Of a stretch of DNA of 60,708 nucleotides, positions 17,091 to 24,992 are shown in pieces. Below the pieces are notes generated by a model, which searched no databases, was not told the DNA's origin, and saw only the letters and a program-made list of their open reading frames with translations. How positions within the stretch are numbered: position 1 is the stretch's first letter; each line of letters opens with the position of its first letter. Made by a program: the position numbers and the translations under genes. Origin of the DNA: Actinomycetota bacterium (GTDB taxonomy: Bacteria; Actinomycetota; Thermoleophilia; Solirubrobacterales; 70-9). The stretch spans positions 181,594-242,301 of the forward strand of contig VAYN01000013.1 in assembly GCA_005885405.1 (NCBI GenBank). The letters are read 5' to 3'.

Positions 17091-18019
17091 ATCGCGAGCA
17101 CCGGTTGCATCACCTGGCAGCTCAGCAGCATGGAGTGGCGTCGCGAGCGCAAATGCGAGCGATCGGGTTCAGCGACAGGGCGATCGACCACGCGATCGAG
17201 ACGTGGCGACTCCATCGGATCTTCCGCGGCGTCTACGCATTCGGCCGCCAGTCAGTTAGCGAGCGAGGGCGCTTGCGGGCAGCGGCACTCGCCTGTGGGC
17301 TCGGCGCCGTCATCTCTCATCGCAGCGCGGGAGCTCTACTTGGGCTTCTCGACAAAGGGCCTGCCGTCATCGACGTGATCGCGCCACCGTCGCGGGGGCG
17401 AGCAATCGATGGCATTCGCTTTCATCGCGTGCGGCCGCTTCGACAGGATGAGCGCGGGAGCGTCGATGGCATCCCCTGCACGAGCCCCTCTCGGACCCTG
17501 GTCGACCTCGCCGGCACCGTTGGCGACTGGACGCTGCGCAGTTGCTTCGAGCGGGCGGCGCAGCGGCGCATCCTCGACATCCCGGCGATAGAGGCGTCGT
17601 TGGATCCCGGGCGACGGGGGATGAAGTCGCTGCGCTCCTTGGCCGACGGTTGGCGACGCGCCGCTCCCGTCGCGAAGAAAGGTCGCCTCAAGAGCCCGCT
17701 CGAGGCGAAGGTGCTGCCGCTGATCCTCTCGCGCGACGTCCCTCCCCCGCTCCTCAATGCTCCGGTGCAGATCGCCAAAGGCCGCATCGAGGTCGACTTC
17801 CTCTGGCCGGACCACCGCTTCGTCGTCGAGGCCGACAGCCGTGCCTTCCACTCCACCCCGCTCGCCTTCGAGCGAGACCGCTGGCGCGACCGCGAACTCC
17901 TCAACGCCGGCTACACGACCTACCGCGTCACCCACCAGGAAGCGGAAAGCGAAGCCGCCGCCGTCGCGCAAACGATCGCCGTGTTTCTCGCCCGCTCCCG
18001 TCCTTCGGGAAGTACCTAA
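17069..18019 (+). CDS. AbiEi-like winged-helix / DUF559 nuclease-fold protein 2
   Basis: A 316-residue paralogue of the protein at 7390-8328. N-terminal part: HGVASRAQMRAIGFSDRAID, GVYAFG, ISHRSAGALLG. The linker carries CTSPSRTLVDLAG. The C-terminal DUF559/Vsr-like part has SPLEAKVLPLIL, EVDFLWPDHRFVVEADSRAFHS and ERDRWRDRELLNAGY. Start chosen at the ATG at 17069 because it begins MAGKSRTDREH just before the winged helix and is centred in the inverted repeat; the longer upstream frame is antisense to aroH. It is inserted, on the opposite strand, between rluB and aroH. An alternative frame near the 3' end (ending PSHPAK at the hairpin loop) resembles the tail of paralogue 1, hinting at a C-terminal frameshift. 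Confidence 0.82.
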   Translation: MAGKSRTDREHRLHHLAAQQHGVASRAQMRAIGFSDRAIDHAIETWRLHRIFRGVYAFGRQSVSERGRLRAAALACGLGAVISHRSAGALLGLLDKGPAVIDVIAPPSRGRAIDGIRFHRVRPLRQDERGSVDGIPCTSPSRTLVDLAGTVGDWTLRSCFERAAQRRILDIPAIEASLDPGRRGMKSLRSLADGWRRAAPVAKKGRLKSPLEAKVLPLILSRDVPPPLLNAPVQIAKGRIEVDFLWPDHRFVVEADSRAFHSTPLAFERDRWRDRELLNAGYTTYRVTHQEAESEAAAVAQTIAVFLARSRPSGST

Positions 18020-18028
18020 CCCGGTTGG

Positions 18029-18082
18029 TAGGGGCCGCCTCACCCTCCCACCCAGCAAAGTAGGAGGGTGAGGCGGCCCCTA
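18029..18082. repeat. 20-bp perfect hairpin at the 3' end of AbiEi/DUF559 gene 2
   Basis: Arms 18029-18048 and 18063-18082 are perfectly complementary, with the 14-nt loop CACCCAGCAAAGTA. It lies between the convergent gene 2 and rluB (whose stop at 18080 is inside it), so it probably serves as a bidirectional stop. The loop matches that of 7372-7422 with one change and one extra A, whereas the stem sequence differs and stays fully paired. Confidence 0.75.
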
Positions 18083-18772
18083 TCGAGAAGCGTCTCGCAG
18101 TTCAGCTACTTCCCCGTCCGAGAGCCGCCGCGCTTTGCCCTCGGGGAGATCGCCGAGGTTGAGCGGCCCGAAGCTGACTCGCCGCAGCGAGGTCACCCGG
18201 TTCCCCACCGCTTCCAGCATCCGCCGCACCTGGCGGTTGCGCCCTTCGCGCAGGGTGATCTCGATTTCGCGCTTGCCGAGGCGCTTCACCTTGGCGGTGC
18301 CGGTCGGGCCGTCCTCGAGCTCAACGCCCTTACAAAGCCGGTCGAGGTCCCGATCGGAGATCGCCTCACGCAGCTGGACCCGATACGTCTTCGACACTTC
18401 GTAGCGCGGATGCGTCAGCCGGTTCGCCAGCTCGCCGTCGTTGGTCAGCAACAACAGGCCCGTGGAGTCGGCGTCGAGTCGCCCAACCGGGTAGAGCCGC
18501 GCCTCCGTCCGCACCAGCTCGACAACCGCCGGGCGGCTCCCGGGCTCGCGCGCCGTCGAGACCACCCCCGCCGGCTTGTTGACCGCCCAGACCTCGCGCG
18601 CCTCTGCCCCGACCGGTGCGCCATTGACCCGCACGTCGTCGCCCTCGCCGACATCCCGTGCCGGGTCGGTCACCACCTCGCCGCCGACCGTTACCAAGCC
18701 CTTGGCGATGATCTCCTCGGCCTTCCTCCGCGAGGCGACGCCCGCGTGGGCGAGGAACTTGGCGAGCCTCAC
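18080..18772 (-). CDS. rluB: RsuA/RluB-family rRNA pseudouridine synthase
   Basis: Isomerises a uridine in rRNA; the RluB/RsuA class. The 230 residues have an N-terminal S4 RNA-binding domain (MRLAKFLAHAGVASRRKAEEII...), NKPAG, and the catalytic segment GRLDADSTGLLLLTNDG (catalytic Asp in RLD), then EGRNRQVRRMLEAVG. The GTG start overlaps the scpB stop by 4 bp (GTGA). Placement after scpA-scpB is the usual actinobacterial order. Which rRNA site it modifies cannot be told from sequence. Confidence 0.92.
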   Translation of the reverse strand: MRLAKFLAHAGVASRRKAEEIIAKGLVTVGGEVVTDPARDVGEGDDVRVNGAPVGAEAREVWAVNKPAGVVSTAREPGSRPAVVELVRTEARLYPVGRLDADSTGLLLLTNDGELANRLTHPRYEVSKTYRVQLREAISDRDLDRLCKGVELEDGPTGTAKVKRLGKREIEITLREGRNRQVRRMLEAVGNRVTSLRRVSFGPLNLGDLPEGKARRLSDGEVAELRDASR

Positions 18773-19338
18773 TCCGCCCGCTGTTCGCCCGCCTTCAGCA
18801 GGCGCTCGCGCAGCTCGCGCTCGTCCTCGGGGCTCGGGTCGAACCGGGACGGGTCGGGCAGCTGGTCGAGGCCGCTGAGGCCGAAGAGGCGCTCGAAGAG
18901 CTCGGTCGTCTTGAAGATCGCGGCGCCGAACTGGGAGCGACCCGACTCTTCGATCAGGCCGCGCTCGGCGAGGCTGGTCACCCCGGACTCGGAGCTGACG
19001 CCGCGGATGCGGGCGATCTCCGGCCGGGTCACCGGCTGCAGGTAAGCGACTATCGCCAGCGTCTCGGCCTGCGCCTGGGTCAACGGCGGCGTCCGCGGCT
19101 TGGCCAGCAGGCGCCGCGCCGCCTCCTCGCTACCGGGGTCGCTGGCGAGGCTGAAGCCGCCGGAGACCTCGCGCAGGACCACCCCGCGCTTGCCCTCGGC
19201 GAGGTCCTCGCGCAGCAGCTCGATCGCCTCCTCGATCTGACCCTCGCTCGCCTGCGTCGCCTCGGCCAGTTCCTTGGCGGAGACCGCCTGCGGGGAGAGG
19301 AAGAGCAGCGCCTCGACGGTGCGGGAGAGATCGCTCAT
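18769..19338 (-). CDS. scpB: segregation and condensation protein B
   Basis: Kleisin-associated winged-helix subunit of the SMC condensin complex. The start is the ATG at 19336-19338 (MSDLSRTVEALLFLS), which overlaps the scpA stop by 4 bp; upstream sequence in the same frame belongs to scpA. The 189 residues contain two winged-helix domains; TLAIVAYLQPVTRPEIARIRGV and GLIEESGRS are the conserved core. Forms an operon with scpA and rluB. Confidence 0.94.
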   Translation of the reverse strand: MSDLSRTVEALLFLSPQAVSAKELAEATQASEGQIEEAIELLREDLAEGKRGVVLREVSGGFSLASDPGSEEAARRLLAKPRTPPLTQAQAETLAIVAYLQPVTRPEIARIRGVSSESGVTSLAERGLIEESGRSQFGAAIFKTTELFERLFGLSGLDQLPDPSRFDPSPEDERELRERLLKAGEQRAE

Positions 19339-20087
19339 GCGCCCTTGCCGATGTTGGTCGGCGCCACCTTCTTGACCCGGATCGGGCCGAAGCACTCGCT
19401 CTGCTCCCAGGTCACCTCGCCCTTGCGGTAGAGCTCGAGCATCGCGAAGACGGTGACCGCCTGGGTCAGCCGGTCCTCGCCGCCGAACTCGTCGTCGAAG
19501 TCGAAGTCCTTGCGGCGCAACAGCGCGTCGCGGAGCGCCCGCAGGCGTCGTTCCAGCGAGACGGTCGGGCGGATGTGGCTGAGGTCAACGTCGGGCGGTT
19601 CGGTCAGCAGGTCGCCGAGGGCCGTCCCGAGCGCGTCGGGGTCGTAGACCGCGCTCGCCGCCTCGACCGCGACCCGCCGCAGCTCCGCCGGCAGCGGCGC
19701 CGAGCGGTAGAGGTAGCCGCGCTCGGACTCGAAGCGCGCCGACAGCTCGACCGCGGCGTCGCGGTAGCGCCGGTACTCGAGCATCCGCGCGATCAGCTCC
19801 TCGACCGCCTCCTCGGGTTTGAGCTCGTCCAGCTCTTCCTCGGGGCCGGGGAGCATCAGGCGCGACTTCAGCTCCAGCAGCGCGGCGATGAGGACGAGGA
19901 ACTCGGTCGCCACCTCCAGCTCCAGCTCGCCCTCGCGCTCGAGGTGCTCGACGTAGGCGACGACGACCTCACCCAGTTGCAGGTCGAGGAGGCTGACCTC
20001 CTCGCGCAGGACGACCGCCATCAGCAGGTCGAAGGGCCCGGCGAAGAGCTCGAGGTCGAGATCGAGGTCGAGGTCGGCTATAGCCAC
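19335..20087 (-). CDS. scpA: segregation and condensation protein A (kleisin)
   Basis: Kleisin subunit bridging SMC heads. The start is taken as the GTG at 20085-20087 (MAIADLDLDLDLELFAGPFD), 10 bp after the trpS stop; the longer open frame overlaps trpS. The 250 residues show the family N-terminus FAGPFDLLMAVVLREEVSLLDL, ATEFLVLIAALLELKSRLMLP, and a C-terminal winged helix (TVFAMLELYRKGEVTWEQSECFGPI). The N-terminal DLDLDLDLE repeat is encoded by tandem GAGGTC/GAGATC hexamers, a possible slippage site. Confidence 0.93.
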   Translation of the reverse strand: MAIADLDLDLDLELFAGPFDLLMAVVLREEVSLLDLQLGEVVVAYVEHLEREGELELEVATEFLVLIAALLELKSRLMLPGPEEELDELKPEEAVEELIARMLEYRRYRDAAVELSARFESERGYLYRSAPLPAELRRVAVEAASAVYDPDALGTALGDLLTEPPDVDLSHIRPTVSLERRLRALRDALLRRKDFDFDDEFGGEDRLTQAVTVFAMLELYRKGEVTWEQSECFGPIRVKKVAPTNIGKGA

Positions 20088-20097
20088 CTGGAGGAGA

Positions 20098-21099
20098 CTA
20101 GAGCGACGTGCGGCCGAAGCCCATGCGCTCGCGGACCTCGGCCACCACCGGATCGGCCAATTTCCGTGCCTTCTCGGCACCGGCGGCGAATACCCGCTCG
20201 AGCTCCGCCTCGTCGGGACGCAGTTCCGCGTAGCCCTCGCGAACGGGCGCCAGGTACTCGACGACGGCCTCGGCGACGGCCTTCTTGAAGTCGCCGTAGC
20301 CGGCGCCCTCGAACTCGCTTTCGACCTCGGCCTGGTCTGAGCCGCGGGCGACGGCGAGGATGTCGATCAGGTTGGTGACGCCGGGCTTGTCCTCGCGGCG
20401 GACAATCTCCCGCTCCGAATCGGTCACAGCCGAGCCGAACTTCTTGCGGATCGCGTCGGGCTCCTCGAGCACCAGCACCGTCCCGTTCTGGGTGCCGCCG
20501 GTGGTCGACATCTTCCGCTCGGGCTCCTGCAGGTCCATGATCCGCGCCCCGACCTTCGGGACCAGCAGCTCGGGGACGACGAGGGTCTCGCCGAAGCGCT
20601 CGTTGAAGCGGCGGGCGATCTCCCGCATCAGCTCGACGTGCTGGCGCTGGTCGTCGCCGACCGGGACCTCGGTCGCGCGGTAGGCGAGGACGTCGGCCGC
20701 CATCAGCACCGGGTAGTAGAAGAGCGCCGCCGAGGCCAGGTCGCGGTCCTTGCCGACCTTTTCCTTGAACTGGTGCATGCGGTTGAGGTCGCCGTGGGCA
20801 GTGACCGAGGAAAGCAGCCAGGTGAGCTCGGTGTGCGCGCGGACGTCGGACTGGCGGAAGAGGATGCAGCGCTCGGGGTCGAGGCCGGCGGCGAGGAGGA
20901 TCGCGGCGGTGTCGTAGATCCGCTCGCGCAGTTCGACCGGGTCGTAGGCGACCGAGATCGCGTGCAGGTCGACGATGCAGAAGATCGCCGGATCGCCCCG
21001 GTCCTGCCCCTCGACGTACTGGCGGATCGCGCCGATGTAGTTGCCGAGGTGCTTGCGGCCGGTCGGCTGGATGCCGGAGAAGATGATCGGCTTCGACAT
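20098..21099 (-). CDS. trpS: tryptophanyl-tRNA synthetase
   Basis: Class I aminoacyl-tRNA synthetase charging tRNA-Trp. The 333 residues have the HIGH-type segment SGIQPTGRKHLGNYIGA, the Trp-binding FCIVDLHAIS and AADVLAYRATEVPVGDDQRQH, and the KMSKS-type loop ERKMSTT. Length and motifs are normal for bacterial TrpRS. The ATG follows a -10-like TAGGCT by 9 nt, so the leader is very short; no T-box was seen. It heads the trpS-scpA-scpB-rluB run. Confidence 0.96.
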   Translation of the reverse strand: MSKPIIFSGIQPTGRKHLGNYIGAIRQYVEGQDRGDPAIFCIVDLHAISVAYDPVELRERIYDTAAILLAAGLDPERCILFRQSDVRAHTELTWLLSSVTAHGDLNRMHQFKEKVGKDRDLASAALFYYPVLMAADVLAYRATEVPVGDDQRQHVELMREIARRFNERFGETLVVPELLVPKVGARIMDLQEPERKMSTTGGTQNGTVLVLEEPDAIRKKFGSAVTDSEREIVRREDKPGVTNLIDILAVARGSDQAEVESEFEGAGYGDFKKAVAEAVVEYLAPVREGYAELRPDEAELERVFAAGAEKARKLADPVVAEVRERMGFGRTSL

Positions 21100-21137
21100 G
21101 GGTGCCGCAGCCTAGCCCCTACCTGCGCGCGGCGGCC

Positions 21138-22760
21138 CTACGCGGGCTCGGGCTCGGGTGCCTCCTCGGCGCGCTTGCGCTCGGCGCAGTCGGCGTCGCT
21201 GCCGTGGCCGCACTCGCCCGCCGTGGCGGATCCCCGCGCCGGCACCGTCTCGACCCGGCGGCGCGGGTTCTGGACCCCGAAGCCGGCGACGATGCCGCCG
21301 AGGATCATCAGGATCCCGGCGATACCGGTGCCGAGGCGGAAGGAGGAGGTCGAGGCCTCCTCGGCCGCCTGGACGACCCGATCGGCTTCGGCCGTAGGGA
21401 GCCCGTCCGCGGCCGGAACCGCTAGCGGCTTTTCCTTCGCTTCGACCACCGCGGCCTCGGCGCTCGCCGCCAGCGGCGCCTCACCGAGCTGGTCGTCAAG
21501 CTTGGCCCCGAAGTTGGCGGAGATGACCGCGCCGAGGACGGCGATCGCGAGCAGCCCGGCGACACGGGAGACGCCGTTGTTGACGCCGGAGGCGATCCCG
21601 ACCCGGTGTTCGTCGACCGAGTCGAGCACGGTCGCGGTCAGGGGCGCCACCGTCGCCGAGAGCCCGACGCCGAAGACGAGTAGTCCCGGGAGGACGTCGA
21701 CGAGGTAGTTCGAATCGACGTCGACCATCATCAGCAAGAGCAGCCCGATGCCACCGATGATCGGGCCGGCGGTCATCGGCAACCGCGGCCCGGTGCCCGA
21801 GGCCATGCGCCCGAAGCGGGGCGAGAGGAAGAACATCAGGATCGAGATCGGCGTCGTCGCGAGGCCCGCCTCCAGGGGCGAGTAGCCGACCACCTGCTGC
21901 AGGTAGAGGCCGACGAAGAAGAGGCCGCCGATCAGCCCGGCATAGGTCGAGAAGGTGGTCAGGTTGGTGACCCAGAAGTTGCGGATCCGGAAGAGGCCGA
22001 GGGGCAGCATCGGGTGACGCGCCGTCGCCTCGCGGAGGATGAAGAGGCCGAAGCAGAGGACGCCGATGAGCATCGAGCCCCAAACAATGGGGTCCTCCCA
22101 GCCGCGCGAAGGCTGCTCGATCAGGGCGAAGGTCGGGGCGCCGAGACCGACGGCCGAGAGGGCGATCCCGGCCCAGTCGATGCCGAGGAAGGCGTCCTCG
22201 TCGCGGCTCTCCTCGACCGAGTGCAGCGTCAGCGCAACGGTCGCCGCGATCAGCGGGATGTTGACCCAGAAGATCGCCCGCCAGGAGGTGAACCCGATCA
22301 GGGCGCCGCCGCCGGCTGGCCCGACCACCGTTGCGATCCCGGTCCACGCCGTCCACATCCCCACCGCCTTGCCGCGCGCCTCGCCCTCGAAAGTCGAGGC
22401 GACGATCGCCAGCGAGCCGGGGACCAGCAACGCCCCGGTCACCCCCTGCAGCGCCCTTGCGGCGATCAGCAGCTCCTCGGTCATCGCGATCGCGCAGAGG
22501 ATCGAGGTGACGCCGAACCCGACCAGGCCGATGACGAAGATCCGCCGCCGCCCGAACTGGTCGCCGAGGCTGCCGCCGACGAGGAGCAGCGATACCAGCG
22601 CCAGGGTGTAGGCCTCGACCACCCACTGCTGGCCCGCGAGGCCGACGTCGAGCCCGTCGCTGATCGCCGGCAGGGCGACGTTGACCACGGTGCTGTCGAG
22701 GAAGACGACGGTCGAGCCGAGGATCGTCGCGATCAGGGTCAAGCGCTGCGAGCGAGACAC
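21138..22760 (-). CDS. MFS drug exporter, DHA2 (EmrB/QacA-like) family
   Basis: A proton-driven multidrug/solute exporter in the plasma membrane. The start is the GTG at 22758-22760 (MSRSQRLTLIATILGSTVVFLDSTVVNVALPAI); an open frame continues upstream but is antisense to the next gene. The 540 residues contain about 14 membrane helices, the DHA2 helix-1 motif LDSTVVNVALP, and GDQFGRRRIF between helices 2 and 3. A soluble Ala/Glu-rich stretch (EAPLAASAEAAVVEAKEKP) precedes the last helix. The substrate cannot be told. Confidence 0.9.
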   Translation of the reverse strand: MSRSQRLTLIATILGSTVVFLDSTVVNVALPAISDGLDVGLAGQQWVVEAYTLALVSLLLVGGSLGDQFGRRRIFVIGLVGFGVTSILCAIAMTEELLIAARALQGVTGALLVPGSLAIVASTFEGEARGKAVGMWTAWTGIATVVGPAGGGALIGFTSWRAIFWVNIPLIAATVALTLHSVEESRDEDAFLGIDWAGIALSAVGLGAPTFALIEQPSRGWEDPIVWGSMLIGVLCFGLFILREATARHPMLPLGLFRIRNFWVTNLTTFSTYAGLIGGLFFVGLYLQQVVGYSPLEAGLATTPISILMFFLSPRFGRMASGTGPRLPMTAGPIIGGIGLLLLMMVDVDSNYLVDVLPGLLVFGVGLSATVAPLTATVLDSVDEHRVGIASGVNNGVSRVAGLLAIAVLGAVISANFGAKLDDQLGEAPLAASAEAAVVEAKEKPLAVPAADGLPTAEADRVVQAAEEASTSSFRLGTGIAGILMILGGIVAGFGVQNPRRRVETVPARGSATAGECGHGSDADCAERKRAEEAPEPEPA

Positions 22761-22829
22761 GCGGGTGAGTCTGGCAGGTGGATTGGGTGGGCCCGGGACC
22801 TCTGGCCGGGCCTCGTCCGTATACAGGGC

Positions 22830-24422
22830 ATGAGACGAGCAACGACCGCGATCGTGACGCTGCTGGCGGCGATGGCAGTAACTCCCGCCGCGGCCGCCGG
22901 GGACGGCCTCGGATTCCTCGGCGCCGCGCATCGCCTCGACGACCCGCCCTACCGCTATGTCGTCCTCTCGCCGCGAGCCCGCCATCCTCTGACGGTGGTC
23001 GAGCGAATCGACATGCGGGACTCGACGATCGACCGCTGGTGGTACCTGCGCGGTAACTGGTACCTGCCCGCGGTCGCCGCTGACGGCACCGCCGCCGGGT
23101 TCGCCGACGGCAGGCTCGTCCTCACGACCTCGCCGCGCCGCTACCCGCCGAAGCGGACCGGGTTCGCGGTCCTCGACACCCGCCTCTTCCTCCGCCACCC
23201 GCAGACGGGACAGGCGCCGCGCCACGCGATCACTCGGTTCAGCCTCCGTGGCGCCTACGGGTTCGACGCGATCTCCCCCGACGCTTCGACGATGTATCTG
23301 ATCCACAACTTCTTCGGCCGCGGACGTGTCGGGCGCTACGAGGTCCGAGCGCTGGACACCGCCAGCGGCAAGCTGCGACCAGGAGCGATCGTCGACCCCG
23401 ACGAGCCCGACGAGCGGATGCAGGGTTCGCCGGTCAGCCGGGTCTCCAGCCCCGATGGGCGCTGGGCGTACACGCTCTACGCCGGCAAGGAGGAGATTTT
23501 CCTGCACGCGCTCGACACCGTCCGCGGGCGGGCCGTCTGCGTCGACCTGCCCCAGCTCGAGGACCTGCGCGAACCCTTCCAGCTGCGCCTGGGACTCGAC
23601 AAAGCCGGTGGCAGGATCGTCGTCCGCAGCCGTGACACCAAGAACGCGGGGACCGGCCCCCTGCTGACGATCGACACCGACTCCTTCCAGGTTCACGAGC
23701 CGGTGCGGGCAACGGCCTCCAAAGATCCCCTCGTCTTCTTCCACGCGTTCTCCGGGCCCGGGATCCGCACCAAAACGCTCGGGCACTCGACCGCCGGGCG
23801 GCGAATCGAAATGCGCCAGGTCGGCGATCCGAAATGGGACGGCGAGCTACTCGTCTTCGGCTGCATCCACGGCGACGAGTGCGCCGCCAGCAAGGTCCAA
23901 CCCGTATCGAGCCTCAGCGCGGGTTGCCCGGATCCCGATTCCGACATCTACTTCGTGCCGAACCTGGCCCCCGACGGCGAGACCGCGGGATCGCGGCTGA
24001 ACGCACGCGGCGTCGACCTCAACCGCAACTTCCCCTCTGAGTGGAAGCGGATCGGGAAGCGCTGGAGCCCGCAGTACTCCGGCCCGCGCCCGTTCTCGGA
24101 GCCGGAAACGCGCCTCGCCGCGCACGTGATCCGCGCCGTGCGACCGGCGGCAACGATCTGGTTCCACCAGTACCGGGGCCGGCGTCCGTTTGTCCGAGCC
24201 TGGGGGCAGAGCATGGAGGGCGGCCGGCATTTCGCCAGCCTCGCCCGGATGCCCTTCCGGGCGATGCGCTGGCTCGCCGGCACCGCCCCGAACTGGCAGA
24301 ACCACCACTTCGGAGGCGCCGCCTTCGTCGTCGAGCTGCCGCGGGGAGAGCTGGACCAGAAGATGCGGGTGCGGCTGAACGAGGCGATCGTGCGGATGGG
24401 CCGATGGGTGCGAGAAGATTGA
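22830..24422 (+). CDS. secreted propeller-like / M14 zinc carboxypeptidase fusion
   Basis: A 530-residue exported protein. Residues 1-23 are a signal peptide (MRRATTAIVTLLAAMAVTPAAAA). Residues 25-300 look like a beta-rich, propeller-type domain (repeated 'DGRWAYTLYAG', 'DKAGGRIVVRS' strands). Residues 315-530 are a peptidase M14 domain: HGDE (His347, Glu350), GVDLNRNFPSEW (394-405), SEPET, the third zinc ligand His446 in WFHQYRG, and catalytic Glu502 in VVELPRGE. All catalytic residues are present. M14 enzymes of this DLNRNFP type often act on peptidoglycan peptides or small peptides; the substrate here is unknown. Divergent from the MFS gene, 69 bp apart, and 21 bp before the ECF sigma factor. 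Confidence 0.85.
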   Translation: MRRATTAIVTLLAAMAVTPAAAAGDGLGFLGAAHRLDDPPYRYVVLSPRARHPLTVVERIDMRDSTIDRWWYLRGNWYLPAVAADGTAAGFADGRLVLTTSPRRYPPKRTGFAVLDTRLFLRHPQTGQAPRHAITRFSLRGAYGFDAISPDASTMYLIHNFFGRGRVGRYEVRALDTASGKLRPGAIVDPDEPDERMQGSPVSRVSSPDGRWAYTLYAGKEEIFLHALDTVRGRAVCVDLPQLEDLREPFQLRLGLDKAGGRIVVRSRDTKNAGTGPLLTIDTDSFQVHEPVRATASKDPLVFFHAFSGPGIRTKTLGHSTAGRRIEMRQVGDPKWDGELLVFGCIHGDECAASKVQPVSSLSAGCPDPDSDIYFVPNLAPDGETAGSRLNARGVDLNRNFPSEWKRIGKRWSPQYSGPRPFSEPETRLAAHVIRAVRPAATIWFHQYRGRRPFVRAWGQSMEGGRHFASLARMPFRAMRWLAGTAPNWQNHHFGGAAFVVELPRGELDQKMRVRLNEAIVRMGRWVRED

Positions 24423-24443
24423 GATGTCCGAAAGGGGTGGCGC

Positions 24444-24992
24444 TTGGGAAGTGAGAGCGGTGCGGACGAGCAGAAGCTTGTCCGCGAAGCCCAGGCCGGT
24501 TCGAGCGCGGCGATGGCCGAGCTCTACTCGCTGCACTGGCGGCGCGCCTACCGCGCCGCCTACCTCGTCGTGCACGACGCCGCCGCTGCCGAGGACGTCG
24601 CCCAGGACGCCTTCCTCGCCGCGGTCGACGCCCTCGACCGCTTCGACCGCCGCCGCCCCTTCGCTCCCTGGCTGCACCGGATCGTCGTCAACCGTGCTCT
24701 CGACTGGGCTCGCCGCGAGGCGTTGCGGCGGCGGGTCGACGGCACCGAGTCCGTCTTCGAGCCGCTGCCCCCGCCCGAGGAGGTCGGCGGCGAGATGATC
24801 GCGGCGCTGAAGGAGCTCCCGGCCGAGCAGCGCGCCGTCGTCGTCCTGCGCCACCTGCTCGAGTACACGCCCGGAGAGATCGCCTCGATGCTCGACCTGC
24901 CGCGCGGGACGGTCAACTCGCGGCTGCGGCGGGGGCTCGACCGCCTGCGGGAGACGGCGGAGCTTGGGACGGCTGCGGAGGGGCGACGATGA
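24444..24992 (+). CDS. ECF-family RNA polymerase sigma factor
   Basis: The 182-residue sigma factor has region 2 (LYSLHWRRAYRAAYLVVHDAAAAEDVAQDAFLAA) and region 4 (LPAEQRAVVVLRHLLEYTPGEIASML, then GTVNSRLRRGLDRL). TTG start chosen because AAAGGGG lies 6-7 nt upstream and the first residues (MGSESGADEQKLVREAQAGS) lead straight into region 2. Its stop overlaps the start of the next gene (ATGA), so that protein is probably its regulator. It may control the adjacent secreted M14 protein; this is inference. Confidence 0.9.
   Translation: MGSESGADEQKLVREAQAGSSAAMAELYSLHWRRAYRAAYLVVHDAAAAEDVAQDAFLAAVDALDRFDRRRPFAPWLHRIVVNRALDWARREALRRRVDGTESVFEPLPPPEEVGGEMIAALKELPAEQRAVVVLRHLLEYTPGEIASMLDLPRGTVNSRLRRGLDRLRETAELGTAAEGRR

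Noticed and set aside
22761-23786. Long N-terminal extension of the MFS frame
   Set aside because: The extension is antisense to the secreted M14 gene and lacks transporter sequence; helix 1 begins just after the GTG at 22760.
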